The notes beneath the pieces were generated by a model, which was not told where the DNA came from, did not search any database, and saw nothing but the letters and a program-made list of their open reading frames with translations. From Actinocrispum wychmicini (GTDB taxonomy: Bacteria; Actinomycetota; Actinomycetes; Mycobacteriales; Pseudonocardiaceae): 64,000 bases of DNA. The position numbers were made by a program, and so were the translations under genes. Shown here one piece after another: positions 15,758-24,442 of the stretch. Position 1 is the stretch's first letter. Every line of letters begins with the position of its first letter. Location: assembly GCF_004345645.1 (NCBI RefSeq), contig NZ_SLWS01000011.1, positions 295,255 to 359,254 of the forward strand. Direction: 5' to 3'.

Positions 15758-16930
15758 TCAGTGCAGATAACTCCACATAGGACACTCGGTGCCCGGCCGT
15801 TCCCGCCGTGGCGTCGAGGGGCCGCCGTGGGTGCCTCGGTGGGCGGCGTCGTCGTCCAGCACGAACTCCGGCCGGAGGTGCTCGGTGTCGTAGTACCGGT
15901 GGAACACCGGGGTCTGGGAACCGGACATCGGCGGGACGATCCAACTCCAGTCCGCCGGACAGGTCCGGCCCGCGCGTTGCTCCTTCGCCACGTGCTTCAG
16001 GAACCGGTCCGACTCGGTGTGGTGGTCGGTGATCGTGACCCCGGCCGCCGCGAACGAATGCAGCACCGCGCGGTTCAACTCCACCAGCGCACGGTCGCGC
16101 CACAACGTCGTTTCGCTGCTTGTGTCCAGCCCGAGTCTGCGGGCGACCTCGGGCAACAGGTTGTACCGTTCGGTGTCGGCGAGGTTCCGCGCGCCGATCT
16201 CCGTGCCCATGTACCAGCCGTTGAAGGGCGCGGCCGGGTAGGAGACGCCGCCGATCACCATGCGTATGTTGCTGATCGCCGGAACGGCGTGCCAGCGCAG
16301 GCCGAGTTCGGTGAGCCAGGGCAGTTCGGGGTGCGTGATGGGCACTTCCCGGACGGCGTCCGCCGGTAAGTCGTACAGCCGAGGGCCTTCCTCGGGCGTC
16401 TCGACCACCAGCGGGAGCACGTCGAACGCGCCGCGTGGCTCGGTGGGGCGCCAGCCCAAGGTGGTCACGCGGTCGGTGAAGCCCAGGTAACGGGGATCGC
16501 CCAGGACACCACCGTCTTCGGTGGGATAACCGGCGTACCGGATGAGTAGTTCGTTCCAGATCCGTGGCGCCGGCCGGTTCGGTGCCTCCGGGGCGAACAC
16601 CGACATGAGCGGTCGGAGTTTGCCGCCGTTCCACGCCTGGCGTAAGTGCTGCACGCAGTGCTCGGCCACGTCATCCGCCGTACGGACCGCGCGCAGGTCA
16701 CGGACGCGCAGGCTTCGCCAGTACAGCCGTCCGATGCAGCGCGCGCTGTTGCGCCACGCCACTTGCGCGCCGAACGTCAACTCCGCGGTGGTGTGGTGGT
16801 ACGTGCCCGTCAGGTCGATCTCCGCCCGGACCCACGCGACCCGTCGGTCCGCGTCGCCCTCGTTCGGATGTTCCGTGTAGAAGAGCCGGAGGAAGTCCTC
16901 GGCGTCCGCGGGATCCACGGGTTCGGTCAC
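15758..16930 (-). CDS. nos: Bacterial nitric oxide synthase, oxygenase domain
   Basis: This 390-residue protein corresponds to the heme/oxygenase half of NOS, the usual bacterial form without a fused reductase. The proximal heme-ligand motif WRNSARCIGR places the thiolate at Cys65, and FNGWYMGTEIGARN places the arginine-binding glutamate at Glu244. It oxidises L-arginine to citrulline and NO using electrons from cellular flavodoxin/ferredoxin reductases. It is convergent with the kinase gene (2 bp apart) and divergent from the beta-propeller gene with a 66-bp gap, and no thaxtomin-type or nitration genes are adjacent. A role in stress protection or signalling is inferred from other bacteria. 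Confidence 0.93.
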   Translation of the reverse strand: MTEPVDPADAEDFLRLFYTEHPNEGDADRRVAWVRAEIDLTGTYHHTTAELTFGAQVAWRNSARCIGRLYWRSLRVRDLRAVRTADDVAEHCVQHLRQAWNGGKLRPLMSVFAPEAPNRPAPRIWNELLIRYAGYPTEDGGVLGDPRYLGFTDRVTTLGWRPTEPRGAFDVLPLVVETPEEGPRLYDLPADAVREVPITHPELPWLTELGLRWHAVPAISNIRMVIGGVSYPAAPFNGWYMGTEIGARNLADTERYNLLPEVARRLGLDTSSETTLWRDRALVELNRAVLHSFAAAGVTITDHHTESDRFLKHVAKEQRAGRTCPADWSWIVPPMSGSQTPVFHRYYDTEHLRPEFVLDDDAAHRGTHGGPSTPRRERPGTECPMWSYLH

Positions 16931-16996
16931 CGGCGCAATCTAACCGTTATCAAAGTCGGCGGCAACGGATTCGGCCGGAGTCACCGTCTTGGGTAT

Positions 16997-19219
16997 ATGG
17001 CACCGACAGCGGGGTTACCGAGAGTTGACTGGCGGAAGATCGTGGTGGGGGTGGGAACCGTGCTGGTCGTCGGCGGTCTCGCCGCGGCCGCACCCGCCAA
17101 CCTGGCGGCTCAGCCGCCGGATGTGGTGAACACCTCACCGGGCGCTGTCTCGCTGGTCTCGTTCAACACGTGTGACAAGGCGTTGAGCGGTTTGCGGCAG
17201 GCCGCGTGGCCGTACATCGGACCGTACGGCTTCGGCGGCCCGACGGCGGTCGCCATGGAAGGCGGCGGCGCCATCGCCGACGCGCCGATGGCCGAGGACG
17301 GCGCGGCGCGGGCCGGGGCACCAGCGCCGCAGGCGCCGAAGAGCGCCTCGTCGGCCGAACAACCGGGCGCGACCGACCAGCACTCGTCCACGAACAACCA
17401 CGAGGTCGGCATCGACGAGCCCGACCTGGTGAAGACCGACGGGAAACGCCTGGTGTCCGCGGTGAACGGGCAGTTCAAGGTGATCGATGTCGCGTCCCAC
17501 AAGGTGACCGGGACCCTGGACCTGCCGGACATGACCGTCTCGCAGATCCTCCTCGCCGGCGACCGCGCGCTGCTCGTGGCCAACAGGTCACCGCGGTACG
17601 TGCCGCTGACTCCCGAGGAGTCCCTGCCGCCTGCTTCGTCCCCGGTGCCAACGACTTCCAGCGTGCCCCGCCCGCCGGGGTCCACAACGTCCAGTCCGCC
17701 ACCTCCGCCGCTGTCGACTTCCAGCGGGCCACGTCCGCCGGTGAGTTCCCCTGTGCCGAACTCCACCGTGCCGCCGCCGCTCACCAGCTCATTCGAGACC
17801 CATCCGCCGTCCAGTGGCGAAACCAAGCCGGCGCCGCCGCTTGTCCCGATCGACCCGCCGATTCCCACGAGTCCCGAGCAGACTCTGGTCCTCGTCGACC
17901 TGTCCGGGGCGCCGCGCACCCTGGGCACCTTGGCGATGACCAACGGCGAGTACGTCGACGCCCGCCAGATCGGCTCGGTCGCCCGGGTCGTGTTGAGTTC
18001 CCGGCCACGGCTGAACTTCGTCCACCCGAACCGGGCACAGGCCTACAGTTCCGCGTTGGACCAGAACCGGGAGATCGCGGCCCGGTCGACGATCAACGAC
18101 TGGCTGCCGTACTTCAAGCTGAACACCGGGGACGCGCAGACCGAAGGCACCTTCGTCAGCTGTGACCGGGTCAGCCACGCGCAGGCCTACTCAGGGACGT
18201 CGATGCTGACCGTGCTCACCGTCGACCTGACCAAGAACCTGGGAACAGGCGACCCGGTCACCGTCGTCGCCGACGGGAACACCGTCTACGGCACGGACAA
18301 GAGCCTCTACGTCGCCGACGACCACCGCAACAGCGTGGCCCCGATGGTGTACAGCGGCGGCAAGGTCAAGGGCACACCGGACATCCCGGTGGCGCCACAG
18401 CGGACCCAGATCCACCGCTTCGACATCACCGGCGCCGGGCCACCGCGGTACGCCGGCTCCGGCGAGGTCGACGGCGCGCTGCTGAACCAGTACTCGATGT
18501 CCGAGTACCAGGGGAATCTGCGGGTCGCGACCACCGTCAACCAGTTCGCCACGCGAGCGGACGGCCAATCGCAGAGCGTGGTGACAGTGTTGGCACGTAA
18601 GGACAACTCGCTCGACGTCGTCGGCAGGATCGACGGCCTTGGCGTCGGCGAGCGGATCTACGCGGTCCGGTTCCTCGACGCGGTCGGCTACGTCGTCACG
18701 TTCCGCCAGACGGACCCACTGTACACATTGGATCTTTCGCAGCCGACCCGACCACGCCTGGTCGGCGAACTGAAGATCCCCGGCTACTCCGCCTACCTGC
18801 ATCCGGTCGGCGACGGCAAGATCCTCGGGGTCGGCGTGGACGGCCCGATGTCCGTCCAGGTGTCCCTGTTCGACGTCGGCAACCCAGCCGCGCCGAACCG
18901 CGCCGCCGCGTACCAGATCCAAGGCACCTCGTCCGAGGTCGGCTACGACGCGCACGCGTTCCTGTACTGGCCGGCGCGCAACATGGTCGTCGTCCCGGTC
19001 ATGGGCCTGTCCCGGGACAAGGCGGCAGGTGGCAGCTACGCCCTGGTGTTGCGGCTGGACAGCGGCAGCATCACCGAGGTCGGCCGCATCACCCACCCGA
19101 ACGGCATGATCAGGCGCTCGCTGGTGATCGGCGACGAACTGTGGACGGTGTCGGACAGCGGCGTGATGGCGAACGGACTCGGCGATCTGGCGCAGAAAGC
19201 CTGGATGCCGTTGCGCTAG
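16997..19219 (+). CDS. Secreted or membrane-anchored beta-propeller protein
   Basis: This 740-residue protein starts at ATG 16997, with a hydrophobic segment (residues about 14-36, IVVGVGTVLVVGGLAAAAPA) serving as signal or anchor. It matches the actinobacterial beta-propeller family: DEPDLVKTDGKRLVSAVNG, VGLGERIYAVRF-type GVGERIYAVRFLDAVGYVVT, and GYSAYLHPVGDGKILGVGVD. A proline/serine/threonine-rich insert (about 207-295) interrupts the first blade region and looks like a flexible extracellular loop. Its role is unknown; related proteins are surface-exposed. It overlaps the convergent gene by 4 bases. Confidence 0.8.
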   Translation: MAPTAGLPRVDWRKIVVGVGTVLVVGGLAAAAPANLAAQPPDVVNTSPGAVSLVSFNTCDKALSGLRQAAWPYIGPYGFGGPTAVAMEGGGAIADAPMAEDGAARAGAPAPQAPKSASSAEQPGATDQHSSTNNHEVGIDEPDLVKTDGKRLVSAVNGQFKVIDVASHKVTGTLDLPDMTVSQILLAGDRALLVANRSPRYVPLTPEESLPPASSPVPTTSSVPRPPGSTTSSPPPPPLSTSSGPRPPVSSPVPNSTVPPPLTSSFETHPPSSGETKPAPPLVPIDPPIPTSPEQTLVLVDLSGAPRTLGTLAMTNGEYVDARQIGSVARVVLSSRPRLNFVHPNRAQAYSSALDQNREIAARSTINDWLPYFKLNTGDAQTEGTFVSCDRVSHAQAYSGTSMLTVLTVDLTKNLGTGDPVTVVADGNTVYGTDKSLYVADDHRNSVAPMVYSGGKVKGTPDIPVAPQRTQIHRFDITGAGPPRYAGSGEVDGALLNQYSMSEYQGNLRVATTVNQFATRADGQSQSVVTVLARKDNSLDVVGRIDGLGVGERIYAVRFLDAVGYVVTFRQTDPLYTLDLSQPTRPRLVGELKIPGYSAYLHPVGDGKILGVGVDGPMSVQVSLFDVGNPAAPNRAAAYQIQGTSSEVGYDAHAFLYWPARNMVVVPVMGLSRDKAAGGSYALVLRLDSGSITEVGRITHPNGMIRRSLVIGDELWTVSDSGVMANGLGDLAQKAWMPLR

Positions 19220-20130
19220 ACCGCTGCTTGGCTGAAGACAGTGTGCGTCGCAGGTTCGTCGTCGATGGCCGCGGCGGCCAGTAGCATCGCGCCGGCCGTC
19301 CAGGTGGTCCGTTCCGCGGGCCAGATGACCTGGTTCGCGAACTGGTAGCCGGTCCAGTAGGAACCGTCGGTGTGGCGCAGGAATGCAATGTCGGCGAGCA
19401 GTTGCCGAGCACGGTCCTTGTCGCCGCGCACGGCCAAGGTGAGCGCGAGTTCGGCAGTCTCGCCGCCGGTGACCCAGGGCTGGTCGTGGACACAACGCAC
19501 GCCCAGATCCGGCACGACGAACGTCTCCCACTTCGACGCGAGCCCGTTCTCGCCGACCACCGAACAGAGAACCGGGTAGTACCAGTCCATCGAATGCGGT
19601 TTCGGCGTGAACACCTCGGGCCGGTTGACGATCACGGCACGCAGCCCGTCGGCGGCGGCGACCCACTCCGGCCGGGACCGTCCCAGCCGGGAGGCGATGT
19701 CCGTCGCGCAGCGCAACGCGAGATGGATACTCGAGTTGCCGGCCAACAAGCACTCGGATGACCCTGTCCGCCAACGAATCGCGCCGTCGGGCCGGCGCAG
19801 CGACAGCACGAACTGCATGGCCGCGTCGATTGTCGGCCACAGGCGTTCCAGGAACGACATGTCAGCGATCAGCGCGTGGTGCAGGACGCCGACTGCCGCG
19901 TAGGCCGTGAAGTTGGCGTCTTTGGCGAGCTCTGGATACGAATACCAGGAGCCGTCCGGGTTCTGGCTCTCCGCGAGCCAGAGGTACGCGGCCTCGGCCT
20001 CCGCGTGCCGGCCGGCCACATCGAGCCCCATCGCGGCTTCGACATGGTTCCAGGCGTCCAGCGGGCCGTCGTCGTACCAGGGGATCGCTCCATCGGAACG
20101 CTGGACGCCGGCGATCCAGGCCGCGGTCAC
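19216..20130 (-). CDS. Six-hairpin/prenyltransferase-like (alpha/alpha) barrel protein
   Basis: This 304-residue protein starts with a GTG overlapping the methyltransferase stop (GTGA, 20127-20130). It has repeats of helical hairpins with QRSDGAIPWYDDGPLDAWNH, ESQNPDGSWYSYPELAKDAN, LRRPDGAIRWRTGS, QPWVTGGETAELALTLAVRG and RHTDGSYWTGYQF. This QW-like pattern is typical of squalene-cyclase/prenyltransferase and glycosidase alpha-alpha barrels. It is the last gene of a coupled operon after GT4 and methyltransferase genes. The trio looks like a conserved actinobacterial set for modifying a glycoconjugate, with substrate unknown. No signal peptide is visible. Confidence 0.75.
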   Translation of the reverse strand: MTAAWIAGVQRSDGAIPWYDDGPLDAWNHVEAAMGLDVAGRHAEAEAAYLWLAESQNPDGSWYSYPELAKDANFTAYAAVGVLHHALIADMSFLERLWPTIDAAMQFVLSLRRPDGAIRWRTGSSECLLAGNSSIHLALRCATDIASRLGRSRPEWVAAADGLRAVIVNRPEVFTPKPHSMDWYYPVLCSVVGENGLASKWETFVVPDLGVRCVHDQPWVTGGETAELALTLAVRGDKDRARQLLADIAFLRHTDGSYWTGYQFANQVIWPAERTTWTAGAMLLAAAAIDDEPATHTVFSQAAV

Positions 20131-20825
20131 GTCGCTTTCCGTGCGTACACCACGAGACTCTTGCCCAGCACCGGATTCAGCGCTCGGTCGAGCAGCCGGA
20201 CCAGGCGGGGTGCCGCGATGATCTCCCAGACCAGGAAGTCGTGGTAACGCTTGACAACGGTGTTCTCTTGGCCCAGAAGGCATTGCAGCCACCAGAAAGG
20301 GGAATGCAGCGCGTGTGCGTGATGCGTACGCACCGTTCGCAAGCCCGCTCCGCGTAGCCGGCGAAGCAGGTGACTCCGCCGGTAGATCCGGACATGGCCG
20401 CCTTCGACCTCGTGATACGCGTCGGAAAGCGCCCAGCAGATCCGTTCCGGCCACCATCGCGGCACGGTCACCGCGATCAGACCGCCCGGTTTCAGGACCC
20501 GGACGGCTTCGGCGATCATCGCCCGGTCGTCCAGTACGTGCTCCAGCGTCTCGGCGACGATTACATGCGAGAACGTGTTGTCCGGAAAGGGCAGGAAGGA
20601 CCCGCTGGCCCGGACGGCGAGCGCGGGGGTGTCCGCCTCGCCCGCTTCGACCAACGCGCTGAACATGTCCCGCACGTCCTTGAGCACCGCCGAGTCGATG
20701 TCGACCGCCACCACGTGGGCGCCTCGTTTGTGCGCCTCGAAGGCGTGTCGTCCGGCACCGCAGCCGAGATCGAGCACCCGGTCGCCCGCGCCGACCGGAA
20801 ACCGACCGAAATGGACGGTCAACAA
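20127..20825 (-). CDS. Class I SAM-dependent methyltransferase
   Basis: This 232-residue protein is read from a TTG at 20823-20825 (start LLTVHFGRF, like the MLTV-F-RF start common in relatives), next to the glycosyltransferase stop. A longer ATG start at 20858 is possible. The SAM-binding motif I is VLDLGCGAGRHAFEA, followed by VVAVDIDSAVL, and the motif IV region is FSHVIVAETLEHVLDD. Late residues KPGGLIAVTVPRWWPERICW fit a glycolipid- or ubiquinone-type methyltransferase. It is coupled on both sides to the GT4 and alpha-barrel genes, so the three products probably act on one molecule. Confidence 0.85.
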   Translation of the reverse strand: MLTVHFGRFPVGAGDRVLDLGCGAGRHAFEAHKRGAHVVAVDIDSAVLKDVRDMFSALVEAGEADTPALAVRASGSFLPFPDNTFSHVIVAETLEHVLDDRAMIAEAVRVLKPGGLIAVTVPRWWPERICWALSDAYHEVEGGHVRIYRRSHLLRRLRGAGLRTVRTHHAHALHSPFWWLQCLLGQENTVVKRYHDFLVWEIIAAPRLVRLLDRALNPVLGKSLVVYARKAT

Positions 20826-21964
20826 GGTCGCACGCTCCTGACGACTTCCTCGTAACACGCGGCGGTCCGCTCGGCGGTCCGCCGCCAGCTCAGCCTTGCC
20901 GCTCGGGCGGTTCCCGCTTCGCCGAGCCGTTTCCGCCTGACCGGATCGGCGAGGAGATCACGCAGCGCCCGCGCCAGCGCCTCCGGAGAGCCCGGTGGGA
21001 CAATGACTCCGGCGTCGCCGACGACTTCGGGAAGCGCGCCGCCGGACGTGGCGACGACAGGGACCCCGCAGGCCATCGCCTCGATCGCGGGCAACGAGAA
21101 TCCCTCGAACAACGACGGCACACAGACGATCTCGGCGCCGCAGATCAGGTCCGCGTACTCGTCGTCTGTCAGGCCGCTGACGAACGTGACACCAGGAACC
21201 GGCTTCGGCTTCCCGATGACGACAAGTTCGCAGTGCACGTCCTTGACCGCGGCCAGCAAATGCCGCAGCCCCTTGATCGGCTCGTCCGCGCTCGCCACAC
21301 ACACGACCCGGCCGGGCACGCGCGGCACACGGTCAGGCGTGAACATCCGGGTGTCCGCGCTCAACGGCACGACCCGAATCCGGGAACCGGGCACACCCAT
21401 CCGCGAAGTGATGGCCGACTTGGCCGCTTCGGAAACAGTGAGCAGCATGGGCAGCCGCCGGGCGACCCGGTGCTGCATGCGCGTGAACGCGTACCAACGC
21501 CGTGTCCCGGCGGACGGCGGCTTCATGTCCCGATCGATGACGACCGGGTGATGGACGGTCGCGATCACCGGTGTTCGCAGGCCGAGCAGGCCGTATCCGA
21601 GGCTCTGGTTGTCGTGCACGATGTCGAACCGGTGCGTGGCCAGGTATCGCCGGACGCGCAGGCTGAACGTCAGCGGTTCCGGGAAACCGCCGCGCCGCAT
21701 GGTCACGAACTCGATCCAGTCCGGAATCCGGCGCAGCTCGGCCAGCTTGGGCGTGCGAAACGGGTTCGGCTCGGCGTACAGGTCGAGACTCGGTGTTCTG
21801 ACCAAGGGAACACCGGGGTCGAGAACCGGATAAGGCGGCCCGGCGATCACTTCGACATAATGGCCGAGCGCGGTCAGCTCCCGGCTCAAGTGTCTGATGT
21901 AGACACCTTGCCCGCCGCAGTGCGCCTTGCCGCGGTACGACAGGAGTGCGACCCGCAGGCTCAC
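20819..21964 (-). CDS. Glycosyltransferase family 4
   Basis: This 381-residue GT-B enzyme has an N-terminal acceptor domain (MSLRVALLSYRGKAHCGGQG, VYIRHLSRELTALGHYVEV) with the GGxGxY-type donor loop. The C-terminal nucleotide-sugar domain has VVCVASADEPIKGLRHLLAA, SLFEGFSLPAIEAMACGVPV and VVPPGSPEALARAL, including the E-x7-E signature (EGFSLPAIE). Retaining transfer of a sugar to a lipid or polysaccharide acceptor is inferred from the family. The gene begins only 3 bp after the caspase gene ends and leads a coupled GT-methyltransferase-barrel operon. Confidence 0.9.
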   Translation of the reverse strand: MSLRVALLSYRGKAHCGGQGVYIRHLSRELTALGHYVEVIAGPPYPVLDPGVPLVRTPSLDLYAEPNPFRTPKLAELRRIPDWIEFVTMRRGGFPEPLTFSLRVRRYLATHRFDIVHDNQSLGYGLLGLRTPVIATVHHPVVIDRDMKPPSAGTRRWYAFTRMQHRVARRLPMLLTVSEAAKSAITSRMGVPGSRIRVVPLSADTRMFTPDRVPRVPGRVVCVASADEPIKGLRHLLAAVKDVHCELVVIGKPKPVPGVTFVSGLTDDEYADLICGAEIVCVPSLFEGFSLPAIEAMACGVPVVATSGGALPEVVGDAGVIVPPGSPEALARALRDLLADPVRRKRLGEAGTARAARLSWRRTAERTAACYEEVVRSVRPC

Positions 21965-21967
21965 CGC

Positions 21968-24412
21968 TCACCTGCCGAGCGCCCGCCCGATCTTGACCGT
22001 CTCCGGATGGTTCTCGCCGCGGACCGCGACCGAACGTTCGTACAACGACGCCAACTTGTCCGCCTCGCCGTCGGCGAGGACGAAAAGAATGTCCAAAGCC
22101 CAGGGGTCGTCATACTTCAGCTCCTCGACTCGCTGGTGGAGCAGCCGAACCTGCTCGAAAAACAACGGGGGGGGGGCTTCTTGACGCCGGGTCCAGAAAA
22201 CGAAGTTCAGTCGCGCGTTGGTGGTGACCTCATGCCGGGAACCGAGCGTTTCCTCGGCGTCCGGCAGCATTTCCAGGGAGAGCCGGGCGGATTCGTCGCC
22301 GTTGCCCAGCTTGCCCGTCAGTACCGCTCGCATGTGCCTGGCATGCAACGTCTCTGGGTGCCGGGTGGACAGCGCGGCGGTCGCGTCGGCGACAAGGGGT
22401 TCCAGTACATCCCTGGACTCCTCGTACCGCTCCAGTTCGAAGAGCAGATATCCGATGTTGTTGCGAATACTGAAGATTTCCTCGTGGCCCGGGGCGAGTT
22501 CGGCCAGGGCGATCGGCAGGAGCTTCTGGAACAGCGCCAGGGCCTCGGTGCGGTTCCCGAGCTTGCCCAGTGCGGTGGCGTATCGTGCGCGGGCGATGAT
22601 CGCGGGTTCGCTGCGGGCGCCTTCCGCGAACGCCACACGTTCGCTCCATTCCAGCCAGGTCGCGCACTGCTCGGCCGGGATGACCGAGCCACGCGCCCAC
22701 AGGCTGGCCAGCGCTTCGAGCTGGCGACCGGCCCGCCAGAGATGGGCGGGCTCGGTCTGGTCGGCGTAGACCTGTTCGGGGCCACCGGAATCCCGTTGGT
22801 CAATCGGCGCCAGCGAGGCCAACACCCGGGCGATGGCGTCATGTGCGGCACGGTCGGAGAAGGTGGCCTCGGGGAGGTAGGTGACAAGTTCCGCCGCTGT
22901 GCCCGGGTCGCCGCGGTCGACCTTTTCGCGGTGTGCCACCAGTTCGTCGTGCACGTCCGGGATCGTCGACAGTCCGCCGAGCAATGAGCTGGCGGCGACA
23001 AGGACGCCGATCGGAATGGCGCCGCCGGCCGCGGCGAGCACCGCCCAGACCGGATCCTCGACCTCGGGTCCTGTGGACCGCGCCTCGACACCGGGGCCAT
23101 CGGCGCCGAAGACCCCGTCCGGTAGTGGGGGTCCGCTGGCGACGGCGACCGCGTCCGGCGGCGCGGTTTCGCAGGAGATGACGAGCTGAACCGAGGGAAG
23201 CAGCGATTCGAGGTGTGCCAGGACCCGGGTTCGCAGCGGTTGCGGGAGGCCGTCCACGCCGTCCACGGCGATCCGGATCGCCTCGGACACCGATCGAAGC
23301 GGGCCGGAAACGTGCCGTTCGAACGCGTCGGCCGCCTGCCATGCGTTGTCGTCCATGGACTTGCGCAGCGAGGCGTGGGCGGCGGCGAATCCCGGCACGT
23401 TCTTGTCCAGTTGCCGGGCGAGTTCCGCCGCGATCCCCTCGGCGGTGTCCGTCGCGGCCAGCATCAGCAGGCCGTGCAGCATCTTCGGCGGAATCGTCTC
23501 GGGCGCCACCGCCGGCCGGGCGAGCGCCGCGACCAGTTCGGACCGCTGCGGGCCGACAACGGCCAGATATCCCGTTCCCATCAAGAGCTTGCCGACGACC
23601 TCAGCCAACGCTGGTGACGGGGTGAACCGGCGGGCCAGCCGTTCGATGGCGGCGGACGCCGGATTGCCGGCCGCGACCGAGTCGATCCACATCGGCGAGT
23701 TGTTCACCGCCAGCCAGAGTCCCTCATCACCGGCGGCGATCTGGCGACGTCCGTCAAAGGCCAGGTGGACCGCGGTCTGCGCCGGACACAGGCCGGCGAG
23801 CACGGTCTTCATGTCCGGGCACCGCAGCCGCTCACCCAGACGGTCGTGCCCGGAGCGCAGCACGCGCGCGAGTTGCCGGCTGAAGCAGCCGTTCGCGGCG
23901 ACCCGGTCGTCCGACGCGGTCAGCACCTCGAACCGGCGGCCGGCCTGGCCGACGATGTGCACCCACCGGGCGGCCGCCTGTTCCGCCGCGATCCCGGCGT
24001 GGCACGTGTCCAGCAGCAACACCAGGCCGTCGACCGACGAGTAGAGCCCCAGGAGCTCGCGGATCCGTTGCGCGAGCAGGAAGGCGGTCCGGCTGGACGG
24101 CGGCAGCGCGGTGTCGCGGACCAGGTAGTAGAAGTCGTCCGAGACGTAGTCGCCATGCCCGACCAGCGCGATGATCAACGTGGCCTCGTCCGCCGAGGCA
24201 CGTTCGAAGGCCGCGGTGACGGCGTCGTCGACCTCGGTGATCGTCGGGTCGACGAGGAGGCCGTCACCGACCGCGGGCACACATCCGCCGACCGCGGGAT
24301 CGAGCAGGCTGGCAGCCATGTCCTGGGCCGCCGACGGCAAGAACGACAGTTGGTTCAGCTCCGCGCACTGCGAAGCGATGACCAGCAGCCGGCGTTCTCC
24401 CACGCGGGACAC
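21968..24412 (-). CDS. Caspase-fold protease with degenerate STAND-like NTPase and TPR repeats
   Basis: About 814 residues from the GTG at 24410-24412; a GTG at 24403 is also possible. Residues 1-240 are a C14 caspase/metacaspase domain with catalytic His86 (ALVGHGD) and Cys137 (LLLDTCHAG). Residues about 245-530 look like a STAND NTPase, but the P-loop position reads VVGPQRSELVAAL (286-298) without the GK[ST] of Walker A; a Walker-B-like IAVDGVDGLP (381-390) remains. Residues about 570-800 are TPRs of kinesin-light-chain type. Such architecture is typical of bacterial conflict or death effectors. The coding region holds a G10 tract (22167-22176). It is divergent from an alpha/beta hydrolase and 3 bp upstream of the GT4 operon. 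Confidence 0.85.
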   Translation of the reverse strand: MSRVGERRLLVIASQCAELNQLSFLPSAAQDMAASLLDPAVGGCVPAVGDGLLVDPTITEVDDAVTAAFERASADEATLIIALVGHGDYVSDDFYYLVRDTALPPSSRTAFLLAQRIRELLGLYSSVDGLVLLLDTCHAGIAAEQAAARWVHIVGQAGRRFEVLTASDDRVAANGCFSRQLARVLRSGHDRLGERLRCPDMKTVLAGLCPAQTAVHLAFDGRRQIAAGDEGLWLAVNNSPMWIDSVAAGNPASAAIERLARRFTPSPALAEVVGKLLMGTGYLAVVGPQRSELVAALARPAVAPETIPPKMLHGLLMLAATDTAEGIAAELARQLDKNVPGFAAAHASLRKSMDDNAWQAADAFERHVSGPLRSVSEAIRIAVDGVDGLPQPLRTRVLAHLESLLPSVQLVISCETAPPDAVAVASGPPLPDGVFGADGPGVEARSTGPEVEDPVWAVLAAAGGAIPIGVLVAASSLLGGLSTIPDVHDELVAHREKVDRGDPGTAAELVTYLPEATFSDRAAHDAIARVLASLAPIDQRDSGGPEQVYADQTEPAHLWRAGRQLEALASLWARGSVIPAEQCATWLEWSERVAFAEGARSEPAIIARARYATALGKLGNRTEALALFQKLLPIALAELAPGHEEIFSIRNNIGYLLFELERYEESRDVLEPLVADATAALSTRHPETLHARHMRAVLTGKLGNGDESARLSLEMLPDAEETLGSRHEVTTNARLNFVFWTRRQEAPPPLFFEQVRLLHQRVEELKYDDPWALDILFVLADGEADKLASLYERSVAVRGENHPETVKIGRALGR
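22167..22176. repeat. G10 homopolymer inside the caspase gene
   Basis: Ten consecutive G on the plus strand (ten C in the coding strand) encode the Ala-Pro-Pro-Pro stretch near residue 745 of the caspase-TPR protein. A one-base slip would remove roughly the last 70 residues. Long mononucleotide runs of this kind are slippage-prone and can also be a sequencing-error site. Confidence 0.9.
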
Positions 24413-24442
24413 AGTAGCCCGGCGGGGAATACGCTGCGTCGC

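Noticed and set aside
18191..19840. 549-codon antisense frame across the beta-propeller and barrel genes
   Set aside because: Arg/Ala/Val/Asp-rich shadow without motifs.
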